In this document: one piece after another, positions 27,472 to 35,738 of the stretch
Layout: each line of letters opens with the position of its first letter
Position numbering within the stretch: the stretch's first letter is position 1
Assembly (NCBI GenBank): GCA_002472275.1
Contig: DKRQ01000019.1
Span: forward strand, 163,504 to 227,503
Reading direction: 5' to 3'
DNA: 64,000 nt
Source of the DNA: Caryophanales bacterium UBA7278
GTDB taxonomy: Bacteria; Bacillota_I; Bacilli_A; RFN20; CAG-826
Notes under the pieces: generated by a model
Seen by the model: only the letters and a program-made list of their open reading frames with translations
What the model was told of the DNA's origin: nothing
The model's database searches: none
Program-made: the position numbers and the translations under genes

Positions 27472-28419
27472 ATGTCACTATTCACTGATAAGGTCGACTT
27501 AGGGATGGCGGATTCCCGCGAACACTTGATTGAGAAGTATGTTTTCGACGTCAAGAAAGGAACCATCCAAATCCACGTCAAACCCGGCTATGAAGCCATC
27601 ATCAACGGCTACGACAAAATCGGGCCGAACCAAACCAACACCTACAACAAGAAGACGATCGGCACCACGCTCACTGCTTTCGTCTACCAGAAGGGCAGCA
27701 TCGCCAAGCCGATCATCGTTCCCTTCTTCGCCGGTCAGCACACCATTTCGCTAGACGCCCATAAGACCGCCAAGGCCACGTTCGCCCTTGTCGGCACGGC
27801 CAAGATCGAGATCGATGACTACAAGGCGCTTGCTCGTTATTTCGACAGCACCGTGACCTATGCCGATGTCGAGAAAGAACTCCACGAGAACTTCAAGGAC
27901 GCGTTCTCAATCCACATGACCGCAGCCGCGAAAACCTATATCTCTTCTTCCTCCACCGATGTCTCGATCCACTCGGATCTCAAAAACATCGCCAAGGCCG
28001 GTATCCAGGGCTCTTCCCTCCAGAACACCCTCATCGACATGGGCATGTCCCTTATGTCTTCCGGCATCAGCCTGAGGCTCAACCCGGTCGGCAACTCCGA
28101 GGAGATCATCGCCGCCATCAACGCCAAATTCAACGAAGCCGCCTTCGATGAATTCGACGAGGCCAAAGCCGATAAGCAGCGTCAAAGGGAAATCGAAGAC
28201 AAGAAGTTGGACTACCAGCACGAAATCGACGTCATCAACGCTCAGAACACCGATACCCAGAACCGCAACAACAGCTATGCCTACTCGGGCAATGTCCCAA
28301 AGTATCCTCACGGCGCTCCCGCCGCCCCCGATACCGGCAAGAGGTTCTGCTCGCATTGCGGCAGGGAACTCGCCCCCCGCGACGAATATTGCCCGTCCTG
28401 TGGCACCAAGACCCGCTAA
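27472..28419 (+). CDS. SPFH (band-7)-like protein with a C-terminal zinc ribbon, YdjI type
   Basis: This 315-residue protein resembles the SPFH/zinc-ribbon family that includes Bacillus YdjI (COG4260). Residues ~20-215 follow the SPFH layout (VKPGYEAIINGYDKIG; LTAFVYQKGS; FALVGTAKIEIDDYKALARY). A charged helix follows (~216-250), and the end is a double-CxxC zinc ribbon (CSHCGRELAPRDEYCPSCG). No membrane segment; such proteins associate peripherally with membrane microdomains. In Bacillus, YdjI is linked with PspA-like YdjF, which matches the company here (ESCRT-III-like neighbours). First gene of the rightward operon. Confidence 0.7.
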   Translation: MSLFTDKVDLGMADSREHLIEKYVFDVKKGTIQIHVKPGYEAIINGYDKIGPNQTNTYNKKTIGTTLTAFVYQKGSIAKPIIVPFFAGQHTISLDAHKTAKATFALVGTAKIEIDDYKALARYFDSTVTYADVEKELHENFKDAFSIHMTAAAKTYISSSSTDVSIHSDLKNIAKAGIQGSSLQNTLIDMGMSLMSSGISLRLNPVGNSEEIIAAINAKFNEAAFDEFDEAKADKQRQREIEDKKLDYQHEIDVINAQNTDTQNRNNSYAYSGNVPKYPHGAPAAPDTGKRFCSHCGRELAPRDEYCPSCGTKTR

Positions 28420-28444
28420 TCACCACCGATAAGGAGAATCAACA

Positions 28445-29410
28445 ATGGGACTTTTCAAAAGCAAAGAGCAGAAGGCCGCTGAGGCCGCTGCAAAGCAGAG
28501 GCAGCAGCAGCAAGCCGCCATCAACAAGGGTCTACAAGACAGCATGACCCCGAAAGACGATGTTACCCCCTACGCCAACGAAAAAAAGCGCAGGCAGGAA
28601 GAGCAAGCCGCGGCCCAGCACCAAGAAGCCAACCGCGACGAGATCGACGAAATCCTCAGGAACCTCTCCAGGGAAATCTCGCTGAGCTTCCCCGACGCCG
28701 AAGACGACGCCCAGGAAATCCGCGACCTTTCCGTCAGGGTCAGGAGGATGAACCTTGGCAAGAACCAAGGTGCCACCGACGCCATCATGACCTTCATCCG
28801 CGCCAAAGCGCAGGACATGATCGTCAAGGCCCACGCCGGCAACTACGCCGCCATCATCGGCTTCTTCGAAGAGCTTAGGAGCCTCATTAACGACGCGGAG
28901 AATCCACAAAAGGCCAAACTTATGGCCGATCCCGCCTACGTCAAGCGTCGTATCCGCGTCGCCGAGCTTTCCGCCCTCAAGGAAGACCTCCAAGGCCAGA
29001 AACAGGCTTTGTATCGCCAACGCGACAAACTCAAATCCAGGATGGAAGCCGGCCTCATTGACCAACGTGAAGCCGTCTCCAGGGTCGGCGACATCCGCGC
29101 TCAAGTCGAAGACTTGGAACGTTCCCTCCAGAACGCCCAGAGCGATTTGAGGGATGCCCAGACCGTCCTCACCGAGCAGGAGACCCAGATCCGCAACTCC
29201 GCGAAAGCCAAGGCCGAGGACATCAACGACTACACCGCGATCGCCGACCAGAAGGCCGACGCCGAGGCGCTTTCCTCCGAGAAAAACGACGTCATGTCGC
29301 AGATCCGTCAGAACAGCACCGATGTTTCGATGGATGACATGCATATGCATGCCAGCACCGGCAAGACCGAACTCAGCCAAGAACAGGTCGACAACGCCTT
29401 CGACTTCTAA
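28445..29410 (+). CDS. Cytoplasmic coiled-coil protein, possibly a third ESCRT-III/PspA-like factor
   Basis: This 321-residue protein is almost wholly helical and very charged. It has a Gln/Ala-rich N-terminus (MGLFKSKEQKAAEAAAKQRQ), a helical middle, then a long helical hairpin (~175-270; KEDLQGQKQALYRQRDKLKS ... VEDLERSLQNAQSDLRDAQ) like the alpha1-alpha2 hairpin of PspA/Snf7 proteins. It ends in QVDNAFDF, a tail resembling that of the next gene's product. AAGGAG precedes the start. Assignment to the ESCRT-III superfamily is tentative; a plain coiled coil is the alternative. Confidence 0.5.
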   Translation: MGLFKSKEQKAAEAAAKQRQQQQAAINKGLQDSMTPKDDVTPYANEKKRRQEEQAAAQHQEANRDEIDEILRNLSREISLSFPDAEDDAQEIRDLSVRVRRMNLGKNQGATDAIMTFIRAKAQDMIVKAHAGNYAAIIGFFEELRSLINDAENPQKAKLMADPAYVKRRIRVAELSALKEDLQGQKQALYRQRDKLKSRMEAGLIDQREAVSRVGDIRAQVEDLERSLQNAQSDLRDAQTVLTEQETQIRNSAKAKAEDINDYTAIADQKADAEALSSEKNDVMSQIRQNSTDVSMDDMHMHASTGKTELSQEQVDNAFDF

Positions 29411-29424
29411 GGAGAGAGACGAAC

Positions 29425-30003
29425 ATGTTTGGTAAGAAACCCGCTCAGATGCCTAACCGCACCGACATCAACCTCAAGTTTTCGTCGAGCCTGCGCCAGT
29501 TGAAGCGCTCCATCGACCAGCTCGACCAAAAGATCGAGGCCGAAGTGGCCGCCGCGATTTCCTATAGGAAATCCGGCAACATCGACGAGGAACATCGTTC
29601 CCTCGCCAAGATCCAACGCTACCTCGCCCAGAAGATCCAAAAGGAACGTTTCTATGACAGCGTCGAAGGCGTCAAAGCCAAAATCGACGATATCCTCGAC
29701 AAAGTCGAGGTTTCCCGCAACCTCTCCGAGACCTTGGGCAGCATCGGCCAACTCGTCGATTCCAAGGAACTCAAATCCATCGTCGGCGAACTCGACACGT
29801 TCAACAAGAACTTCGCCAAGACCAACAACATGATGGACGCCTTCATGGGCTCGATGGACGCAACCGTCGGCGAAATGAGCGTCGATCCTAGCCTCACCGC
29901 CTCCGTTCAGGCGATGGTCGGCGAAAGAATGAAGGGGTACGAGACTCGCATTGAGGAGCAGGCCGAGGCCGACCTCGATGAGAGCGCGTTCAATTTTCAA
30001 TAA
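29425..30003 (+). CDS. ESCRT-III (Snf7/CHMP)-like helical protein A
   Basis: This 192-residue protein has the size and layout of an ESCRT-III subunit. A basic N-terminus leads into a helical hairpin (~16-85: SLRQLKRSIDQLDQKIEAEV, then RKSGNIDEEHRSLAKIQRYL). A third helix follows with DSVEGVKAKIDDILDKVEVS, then a segment FNKNFAKTNNMMDAFMGSMD that resembles the CHMP1-type 'KFE..FE.LDV....ME..M' region. The tail is acidic with a terminal DLDESAFNF. In ESCRT-III proteins the C-terminal tail carries the motif read by the MIT domain of the AAA partner. The stop overlaps the start of the AAA gene (TAATG). Similarity judged by eye. Confidence 0.6.
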   Translation: MFGKKPAQMPNRTDINLKFSSSLRQLKRSIDQLDQKIEAEVAAAISYRKSGNIDEEHRSLAKIQRYLAQKIQKERFYDSVEGVKAKIDDILDKVEVSRNLSETLGSIGQLVDSKELKSIVGELDTFNKNFAKTNNMMDAFMGSMDATVGEMSVDPSLTASVQAMVGERMKGYETRIEEQAEADLDESAFNFQ

Positions 30004-31280
30004 TGGAAAGCATCAACTCCGTCAAAAACCGTTTCTTAGCCGAGAAGAAAGAGGCGGAATACCGCCTCACAGTCAAGGACTACCAAGGGGCCATGCCTCA
30101 TCTAGAGAAGGCCGCCGAACTCCTTGGCGAGGTTTATCGTCGCGACATTAACGTGCAAAGGCGCGAGCAGTATAAGCGTATCCGCGAAGAACTTCGCGAC
30201 AAATACGACGAGTGCAAGCAGGAACTAGGCATGGCGCCTTCCTCCTCTTCCAAGCCCCGTCAGAGCACCCAGCGTCCCGCTGGCCCCCGTCCCGCCGCTG
30301 GCGGTGCCTCCCAAGCCAAGGGCGGCGCGCCCGCAAAAGGCGGCGACCAGAAGGGCAAAGGCAAGCAAGCCGAGGAAGACGATGGCATCAACTACGTCGT
30401 CAACGGCATCGACCTGAAGCAATTCCTCGCTTCCGAATCCCGTGAGAAAGATGTCATGTTCGACGACGTCATCGGCATGGAGAGGGAGAAGCGCACGGTC
30501 AAAGGCGAACTGTTCCTCTCAGAGGAAGAGAAAGCCTACAAAGCCCAAATCGGCCTCAAGAACAAGAACTTCATCCTCCTCTATGGTCTTCCCGGCACCG
30601 GTAAGACCTACTTCGCGATGGCCCTTTCCAATGAGCTCCGCGAATTCTCGGGCGAGGACATCCCGTTCTTCTCCGTCGTGTGCACGCATTTGAAATCGTC
30701 CCACGTCGGCCAAACCGAGAACAACATCATCGCCCTCTTCGAGTTCACGAAGCAGTTCGACCGTTGCGTCCTCTTCATGGACGAATTCGACGCGATCGGT
30801 CAATCCAGACAGAAGAACTCGGGCGACCCGACCGCCGTCACGGTTGTCAACACGTTGCTCACCCAACTCGGTGGCTTCGATTCCAACCCGAACCTCCTCT
30901 TCATCGCCGCGACCAACTGCCCCTATAACCTAGACGGTGCGTTGCTCTCCCGCGCCTCCCCCAAGATCGAGGTGCCTCTTCCCGGCGCCGAGGTCCTCTA
31001 TGGGACTCTTAAGAGGAAGTTAGGGGATCTAGTCGCCCCCGACGTCGACCTCTCCGCGGTGGCCAACAGGCTTGCCAAAAGCAAGTTCTCCAACCGCGAC
31101 GCCTCCAACCTGATCGACGAAATCAAGAGGAAGCTATTCGAAGCCCATAGGGCGGACGATATGATCGACAAAGTCGATACCTCGATGATCACCACCGCGC
31201 TGAAGGAGGTTAAGTCCTCCGTCAAGCGCGATGAGGAAATCGCCTTGGAGGAATTCAAGGCGCAATTTGCAGAAAACTGA
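30003..31280 (+). CDS. AAA+ ATPase with MIT-like N-terminal domain (Vps4-like), A
   Basis: 425 residues. Residues ~5-76 are a three-helix MIT-like domain (AEKKEAEYRLTVKDYQGAMP...LEKAAELL). Next comes a ~45-residue Gly/Ala/Lys linker (80-122) and an AAA+ core: Walker A GLPGTGKT (195-202), Walker B VLFMDEFDAI (256-265), sensor-1 Asn in AATNCP (N305). The arginine-finger region reads LLSRASPK where Vps4 has several Arg, so trans-activation may be altered. The layout MIT-linker-AAA is that of Vps4/katanin. It directly follows ESCRT-III-like protein A with overlapping codons, suggesting a cognate pair. Confidence 0.72.
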   Translation: MESINSVKNRFLAEKKEAEYRLTVKDYQGAMPHLEKAAELLGEVYRRDINVQRREQYKRIREELRDKYDECKQELGMAPSSSSKPRQSTQRPAGPRPAAGGASQAKGGAPAKGGDQKGKGKQAEEDDGINYVVNGIDLKQFLASESREKDVMFDDVIGMEREKRTVKGELFLSEEEKAYKAQIGLKNKNFILLYGLPGTGKTYFAMALSNELREFSGEDIPFFSVVCTHLKSSHVGQTENNIIALFEFTKQFDRCVLFMDEFDAIGQSRQKNSGDPTAVTVVNTLLTQLGGFDSNPNLLFIAATNCPYNLDGALLSRASPKIEVPLPGAEVLYGTLKRKLGDLVAPDVDLSAVANRLAKSKFSNRDASNLIDEIKRKLFEAHRADDMIDKVDTSMITTALKEVKSSVKRDEEIALEEFKAQFAEN

Positions 31281-31301
31281 TATCAATAAGGAGATATAAC
31301 C

Positions 31302-31889
31302 ATGAACGACATCAAACGCCGCATGAAGATGATGGAAGAGAAGCAGCAAGCCAAAGACATCATCAAGCAATTCGATTCCGTCATCGTCAATTTGGACAAT
31401 GGCATCGCCAAGTGCCGCGAGAAGGCCAAGGAAGCCTTGGTCAAGCGCAACGACATGGCCGGTTTCAAGATGTTCGGCCGTTCCATGAAGTACTACCAGA
31501 ACATGAAGAACTCGATCGAGGCCATCAAGTGCCAGTTCGAGAACTACCTGATCCAAGTCGAGGTCGCCAACACCTTCGTCGGTTTGAAGGACGTCCTTGG
31601 CAAAACCGCCAAGATGATGGACTCCATGCCCTCTTTGCAGAAGAACAACCGCGACTTCATGAAGTTCAAGAAGTCCATCATGAAAGGCCAGCTCTCCATG
31701 GATTCCATCAACTCCATGATGAGCAACCTGGATCCCTCCGCGGATTCCGAACTCACCCCCGCCGAACTCGACAGCCTCAAGGACGAGATCCTCATGACCT
31801 CCGGCGCGAGCCAGACCACGATCGGCGCGACCGAAGGCGACAAGGCCTCCCAGTCCTCGGGCGACTTCTTCTCCGAACTCGACATCTAA
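31302..31889 (+). CDS. ESCRT-III (Snf7/CHMP)-like helical protein B
   Basis: This 195-residue protein has the ESCRT-III pattern. A basic first helix pair (~10-85: IIKQFDSVIVNLDNGIAKCR, then EKAKEALVKRNDMAGFKMFG) is followed by QVEVANTFVGLKDVLGKTAK. A distal helix MDSINSMMSNLDPSADSEL and an acidic segment TPAELDSLKDEI resemble the CHMP2/CHMP3 C-terminal half. It ends in SGDFFSELDI. No signal peptide or membrane segment. AAGGAG precedes the start. It lies between AAA genes A and B. Sequence identity to known ESCRT-III proteins is low, so profile or structure comparison must decide. Confidence 0.6.
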   Translation: MNDIKRRMKMMEEKQQAKDIIKQFDSVIVNLDNGIAKCREKAKEALVKRNDMAGFKMFGRSMKYYQNMKNSIEAIKCQFENYLIQVEVANTFVGLKDVLGKTAKMMDSMPSLQKNNRDFMKFKKSIMKGQLSMDSINSMMSNLDPSADSELTPAELDSLKDEILMTSGASQTTIGATEGDKASQSSGDFFSELDI

Positions 31890-31898
31890 TCCAAAACC

Positions 31899-33083
31899 AT
31901 GGCCTTTGATTACCCGGGGAAAAATAGAGCCTACGAAGCGGCCCTTCAAAGAACGAAGGAATGCCTTTCTAACGGCGACGTCGAAAACGGCACCCTCTAC
32001 CTAGACAAAGCGATTACCCTGTCCGCCGAGCTCGCCGCAAACGCGGCGATCCCGGAGTTTCAGGCGCGCTTCAAAAAGGAGAACGCCCAGCTCCTCAAAA
32101 TCAAGGGCATGCTCGGCAAGGGCGAGAACCCCTTCCGGAAGAAAGCCACCGTTTCTAACGGAGACGGGGCAAAAGGAGGGGATGGCAAAGCCCAAAAGCC
32201 CGAGGAAGGGGAAAACGTCAGCGGCTTCTTCTCCACGGAGATCCCGACGACCACCCTCGCCGACGTCGCGGGCCTAGAGGAGGTCAAGGAGCAGATTCGC
32301 ATCAACGTCTTGCTCCCTCTAAAGGACCCCGAGGTTTTCTATAACTATAAAAAGGACGCAGGTGCGCGAATCATCATGTACGGCCCGCCGGGATGTGGCA
32401 AAAGCTTCGTCGCCGAAGCGATCGCCGGCGAGCTCAAGTGCCATTACGCGGTCATCACCTCCGACCAAATCCTCGACAAGTATGTAGGCGTCGCCTCCAA
32501 AAGGATCAAGGCCGTCTTCGACGAAGCCGAGAAATACGACAACGTCCTTCTCTTCTTCGACGAAATCGACGCGCTTTGCGCTTCCCGCGACTCCGACGAT
32601 TCCGCTCACACGAAGGACATTTTGACGACCTTCCTCACCTGCATGTCGGGTTTCAAACCCAAAGACAAATCCTTGAAGGTCATCATCGGCGCGACCAACA
32701 GGCCGTGGGCGATCGACTCCGCTTTGGTCCGTGGCCAGCGTTTGGACACCGCGATCTACGTCCGCCTGCCCGACCGCAAGGCCAGGGAATTCTTCGTGAA
32801 GAAGGAGTGGGAGAAGTTCGCCAACATCTACGAAGGCAGCGACCTCACGATGGATTACGCGATCGACGCCCTCGATGGGTTCTCCGGCGCGGATATCAAG
32901 ACGATCCTCGACCAAGCAAAGACCAAGACATTGACCCGTGTTTTGCAGGACAATTTGCCAAAAGGGCAATATTACAAGGTGTCCAAGGCGGATTTCGACT
33001 CCGCTTTGGCGGCCCACCATAACCCCGTCACCGCCGAAATGCTACTTAGATACGAAGCCTTCGGGAAAGGAATGACCGAATGA
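31899..33083 (+). CDS. AAA+ ATPase with MIT-like N-terminal domain (Vps4-like), B
   Basis: 394 residues. An N-terminal helical MIT-like domain (~8-72: KNRAYEAALQRTKECLSNGD...) is followed by a linker (80-110) and an AAA+ core: Walker A GPPGCGKS (162-169), Walker B LLFFDEIDAL (217-226), sensor-1 GATNRPW (N267), R278 and R281 in VRGQRLD. The ADVAGLEEVKEQI entry and the CASRDSDDSAHTKD loop match the Vps4/FtsH-Cdc48 type of classical AAA. No convincing Shine-Dalgarno: it starts 9 nt after the ESCRT-III-like B stop, so it is probably translationally coupled. Overlaps AAA C by 4 bp. Confidence 0.75.
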   Translation: MAFDYPGKNRAYEAALQRTKECLSNGDVENGTLYLDKAITLSAELAANAAIPEFQARFKKENAQLLKIKGMLGKGENPFRKKATVSNGDGAKGGDGKAQKPEEGENVSGFFSTEIPTTTLADVAGLEEVKEQIRINVLLPLKDPEVFYNYKKDAGARIIMYGPPGCGKSFVAEAIAGELKCHYAVITSDQILDKYVGVASKRIKAVFDEAEKYDNVLLFFDEIDALCASRDSDDSAHTKDILTTFLTCMSGFKPKDKSLKVIIGATNRPWAIDSALVRGQRLDTAIYVRLPDRKAREFFVKKEWEKFANIYEGSDLTMDYAIDALDGFSGADIKTILDQAKTKTLTRVLQDNLPKGQYYKVSKADFDSALAAHHNPVTAEMLLRYEAFGKGMTE

Positions 33084-34651
33084 TCAACAACGCAGACATC
33101 CTCCGCGAAGCCAAAGCCGCGATCGTCCGTGGCGATTACCGCACCGCGACCAAGCACATCGAAAAACTGATGACCCTTCTCAAGTTCGACTTTGAGAACG
33201 GCATCGACCGTGAGAAGAATGGCAGGGCCTTCAACGCCCTGGCCAAAGTCAGGAGGGAACTGATTGCCGGAAGTCTCAGCGAGTCTTCCTATGCCCTTTT
33301 GAAGATCCCTTCCCCGAAGCCGAAATACGAGGCCCCCTCCGCGCCGAAGCCCGCGGCCCCCAAAGAGGATCCCTTCGCCGGCTATAATCCCGACGCGAAG
33401 CCGATCGGCGGAAAACCTGCTCCCGCGCCAAAACCAGAACCCAAGCCGGAGCCCAAGGACGAAGAACCCGAAAAGCTCTCCCCCGAGGACGCCGCGCTTG
33501 CAGCCAAACCCGAAACCCAGTTCCACTGGGATGAGATCCCGACCGTCACCTTTGAGGACATCGCGGGCCTAGACGAATGCAAAGCCCTCGTCGAAAGGAA
33601 GGTTTTGCTTCCCTTGCTCCACCCCGAGATGCTAGAAGGCTACGTCGCCGGCGGCGGCGGAGGCGTTTGCCTCTATGGCCCTCCGGGCACCGGCAAAACC
33701 ATGATCTCCGCGGCCATCGCCAACAGGATCAACGCTAAATTCTGCTCCATCACCCCCTCCGATTTGCTTCAGCAGGGGTTAGGCAACACCGAGAAGGCCG
33801 TCAAAGCCCTCTTTGCGGAAGCCCGTTCCTATCCCTGCGCGGTCATCTATTTCGACGAAATGGACTCAATCGCCCCGAAGAACACCAAATCGACCGCGGC
33901 CAGGCAACTTCGTTCCGAGTTCCTCGCCCAACTTCAAGGCGTTTCTAGCTATGGCAAGAAGAGCAAGAACATCCTCTTCCTCATCTGCGCGACCAACAAA
34001 CCATGGGATATCGATTCCGCCTTCTTACGTCCGGGCCGTTTCGGCACGAAGATCTACGTCGGCTTGCCCGATGACGCGGCGAGGCGTTACATCATCACCC
34101 ACCGTTTGGACAAGATCAAATCCAAGCGCACCGTCGAGATCAGGCCCGACATCGACATCGACATGATCGTCGAGAAGACGAACGGCTTCAACTGCGCCGA
34201 CGTCTCGAACTTCCTCAATTCCGTCGAGGAGGTATCCCTTGTCCGTGCGATGAAGACCGGCGAGAAATACATCGCCAACCACGACTTTGTCCTCGTTCTT
34301 AAGAAAGCCGTCTCCTCCGTCCAGGCCGACGACATCATCAAACTCGATGCCTGGCGTAAGGAAAACGATGCGCCGATTAGCTTCGATGACGACGAACTTG
34401 CCGGCAAACCCAAGGAAGAACCGGCCCCGACCGAACCCGCGGCACCCGCTCCTGAGCCAGCGCCTGCCCCTGCACCCGCTCCGGCATCCGAGCCCGCCCC
34501 CGAACCTGCACCAGCACCCGAACCGGCCCCGGCACCTGAGCCTGCTCCAAGTGGAGAACCCGCCGCCCCGACGGAGGGCGATTCCTCATCTTCCGCGTTC
34601 GACGATTTCCTCTCCGGAATCGACGATTCGCTACCAAAAGACGGCGAATAA
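33080..34651 (+). CDS. AAA+ ATPase with MIT-like N-terminal domain and long Pro/Glu/Ala tail, C
   Basis: 523 residues. A short N-terminal helical domain (~3-62, REAKAAIVRGDYRTATKHIE) is followed by a Pro/Lys/Glu linker (78-145) and an AAA+ core: Walker A GPPGTGKT (200-207), Walker B VIYFDEMDSI (255-264), N306, arginine fingers in LRPGRF (316-321). The STAARQLRSEFLAQLQGV and ATNKPWDIDSAF stretches are very Vps4-like. After the core comes a PAPEPAP-type repeat (~446-498), then an acidic aromatic tail SSSAFDDFLSGID, similar to the tails of the small helical proteins. The DNA of the Pro/Glu/Ala repeat (about 34,420-34,560) is itself repetitive. Confidence 0.75.
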   Translation: MINNADILREAKAAIVRGDYRTATKHIEKLMTLLKFDFENGIDREKNGRAFNALAKVRRELIAGSLSESSYALLKIPSPKPKYEAPSAPKPAAPKEDPFAGYNPDAKPIGGKPAPAPKPEPKPEPKDEEPEKLSPEDAALAAKPETQFHWDEIPTVTFEDIAGLDECKALVERKVLLPLLHPEMLEGYVAGGGGGVCLYGPPGTGKTMISAAIANRINAKFCSITPSDLLQQGLGNTEKAVKALFAEARSYPCAVIYFDEMDSIAPKNTKSTAARQLRSEFLAQLQGVSSYGKKSKNILFLICATNKPWDIDSAFLRPGRFGTKIYVGLPDDAARRYIITHRLDKIKSKRTVEIRPDIDIDMIVEKTNGFNCADVSNFLNSVEEVSLVRAMKTGEKYIANHDFVLVLKKAVSSVQADDIIKLDAWRKENDAPISFDDDELAGKPKEEPAPTEPAAPAPEPAPAPAPAPASEPAPEPAPAPEPAPAPEPAPSGEPAAPTEGDSSSSAFDDFLSGIDDSLPKDGE

Positions 34652-34716
34652 GCGGGAAATCGCCGCAAAACCATTAGATTTCCTAAATTGCGATACCCAA
34701 GAAAGGAGTAGCGATC

Positions 34717-35664
34717 ATGAAAGAAAAACCCGAAATCTGCCCCGTTTGCAAAGGAAGGCTCTTCCTCACCAATCGCGACGGGACCAAGACCTGCGCGAGC
34801 TGCGGTCATACCCTAGGCACCCCATCCGCGCATGGCGGACGTTCCGCTGCCGCCCCCGTCAGGCCCTCTCCCTCCAAGACGGAGAAGTGTCCTTCCTGTG
34901 GCTCCGTGGCCAACTACGTCAGTACCGACGCCGACGGCAAGGAGATCTACGCTTGCTCCTTCTGCGGCTCGAAGTTCACCCCTAAGCCGCGCGTCGAGGC
35001 CAAACCCAAAGAACCAGAACCCGAAAAACCCGCGGCCCCCCTCAAAGACGAGCTAGACGGCAGGGAAATCTTCGCCCTTGCCAAAGCCAATACGGTCGAG
35101 ATCTTCTGCCGCAGTGGCTCCGGCGCCTCGGCGGGATCCGGCTTCTTCATCGCCGATAACTTCGTGATGACCAACGCCCACGTCGTCTTCGATGACTTCG
35201 GCGGGGCAAACCCGACCCCGTCCTCCTACATCGCCGTTTGCTTCAAAGGAGGCAAGCAACATGGCGCGGAAATCCTCGCGGCCAACCTCGACGAGGACAT
35301 GGCGATCCTAGCGACTGACCTCTCTTGCTCCGCCATCGCCGAAATCGCGAAGGAGATGCCCGAGACCGGCGAGACCATCTACGCGGTCGGCAACTCTGCG
35401 GGACAAGGCATGTGCATCATGGAAGGACTCGTGGCCGACCAACTCCGCGAGATCGCCGACAACGACTACATGATGATCTCCGCGAACATCGTCGGCGGCA
35501 ACTCCGGCGGCCCGATCTTCAATAAGCACGGCAAAGTCGTCGGCATCGTCACCCTCGGTTCCAACGAGGCGGTCGCGATGAACTATGGCATCCCCGTTCC
35601 CCGCATCGAGAGATTCATCAAGTCGGTGGAACAAAAAGTCGGCAAGAAATTCGCCCGTAAGTAA
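34717..35664 (+). CDS. Cytoplasmic zinc-ribbon trypsin-like serine protease
   Basis: This 315-residue protein has two N-terminal zinc-ribbon modules (CPVC/CASCG at 8-29; CPSCG/CSFCG at 58-83), a Pro/Lys/Glu linker, and a trypsin-fold domain with His155 (TNAHVV), Asp194 (EDMAIL) and Ser263 (GNSGGP). This is the HtrA/Deg catalytic arrangement but without a PDZ domain, signal peptide or membrane segment, so it should act in the cytoplasm. Last gene of the SPFH/ESCRT-like operon (66-bp gap after AAA C with GGAG site; terminator follows). Likely roles are quality control or signal cleavage in the system. Confidence 0.8.
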   Translation: MKEKPEICPVCKGRLFLTNRDGTKTCASCGHTLGTPSAHGGRSAAAPVRPSPSKTEKCPSCGSVANYVSTDADGKEIYACSFCGSKFTPKPRVEAKPKEPEPEKPAAPLKDELDGREIFALAKANTVEIFCRSGSGASAGSGFFIADNFVMTNAHVVFDDFGGANPTPSSYIAVCFKGGKQHGAEILAANLDEDMAILATDLSCSAIAEIAKEMPETGETIYAVGNSAGQGMCIMEGLVADQLREIADNDYMMISANIVGGNSGGPIFNKHGKVVGIVTLGSNEAVAMNYGIPVPRIERFIKSVEQKVGKKFARK

Positions 35665-35675
35665 ACAAGGAATGA

Positions 35676-35704
35676 ACCGGTAGGGGCTCCCTATCGGTTT
35701 TTCT
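35676..35704 (+). terminator. Terminator of the SPFH/ESCRT-like/AAA/protease operon
   Basis: ACCGGTAGGG, a GCT loop and CCCTATCGGT pair, followed by TTTTTC. Confidence 0.8.
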
Positions 35705-35726
35705 TAATGTTCGCGTGCAAACGCGA

Positions 35727-35732
35727 TAAAGT
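35727..35732 (+). promoter_or_regulatory. -10 box of a leaderless transcript for the RDD protein
   Basis: TAAAGT ends exactly 6 nt before ATG 35739. TTAATG lies 17 nt upstream as a weak -35. Confidence 0.5.
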
Positions 35733-35738
35733 AATTCC

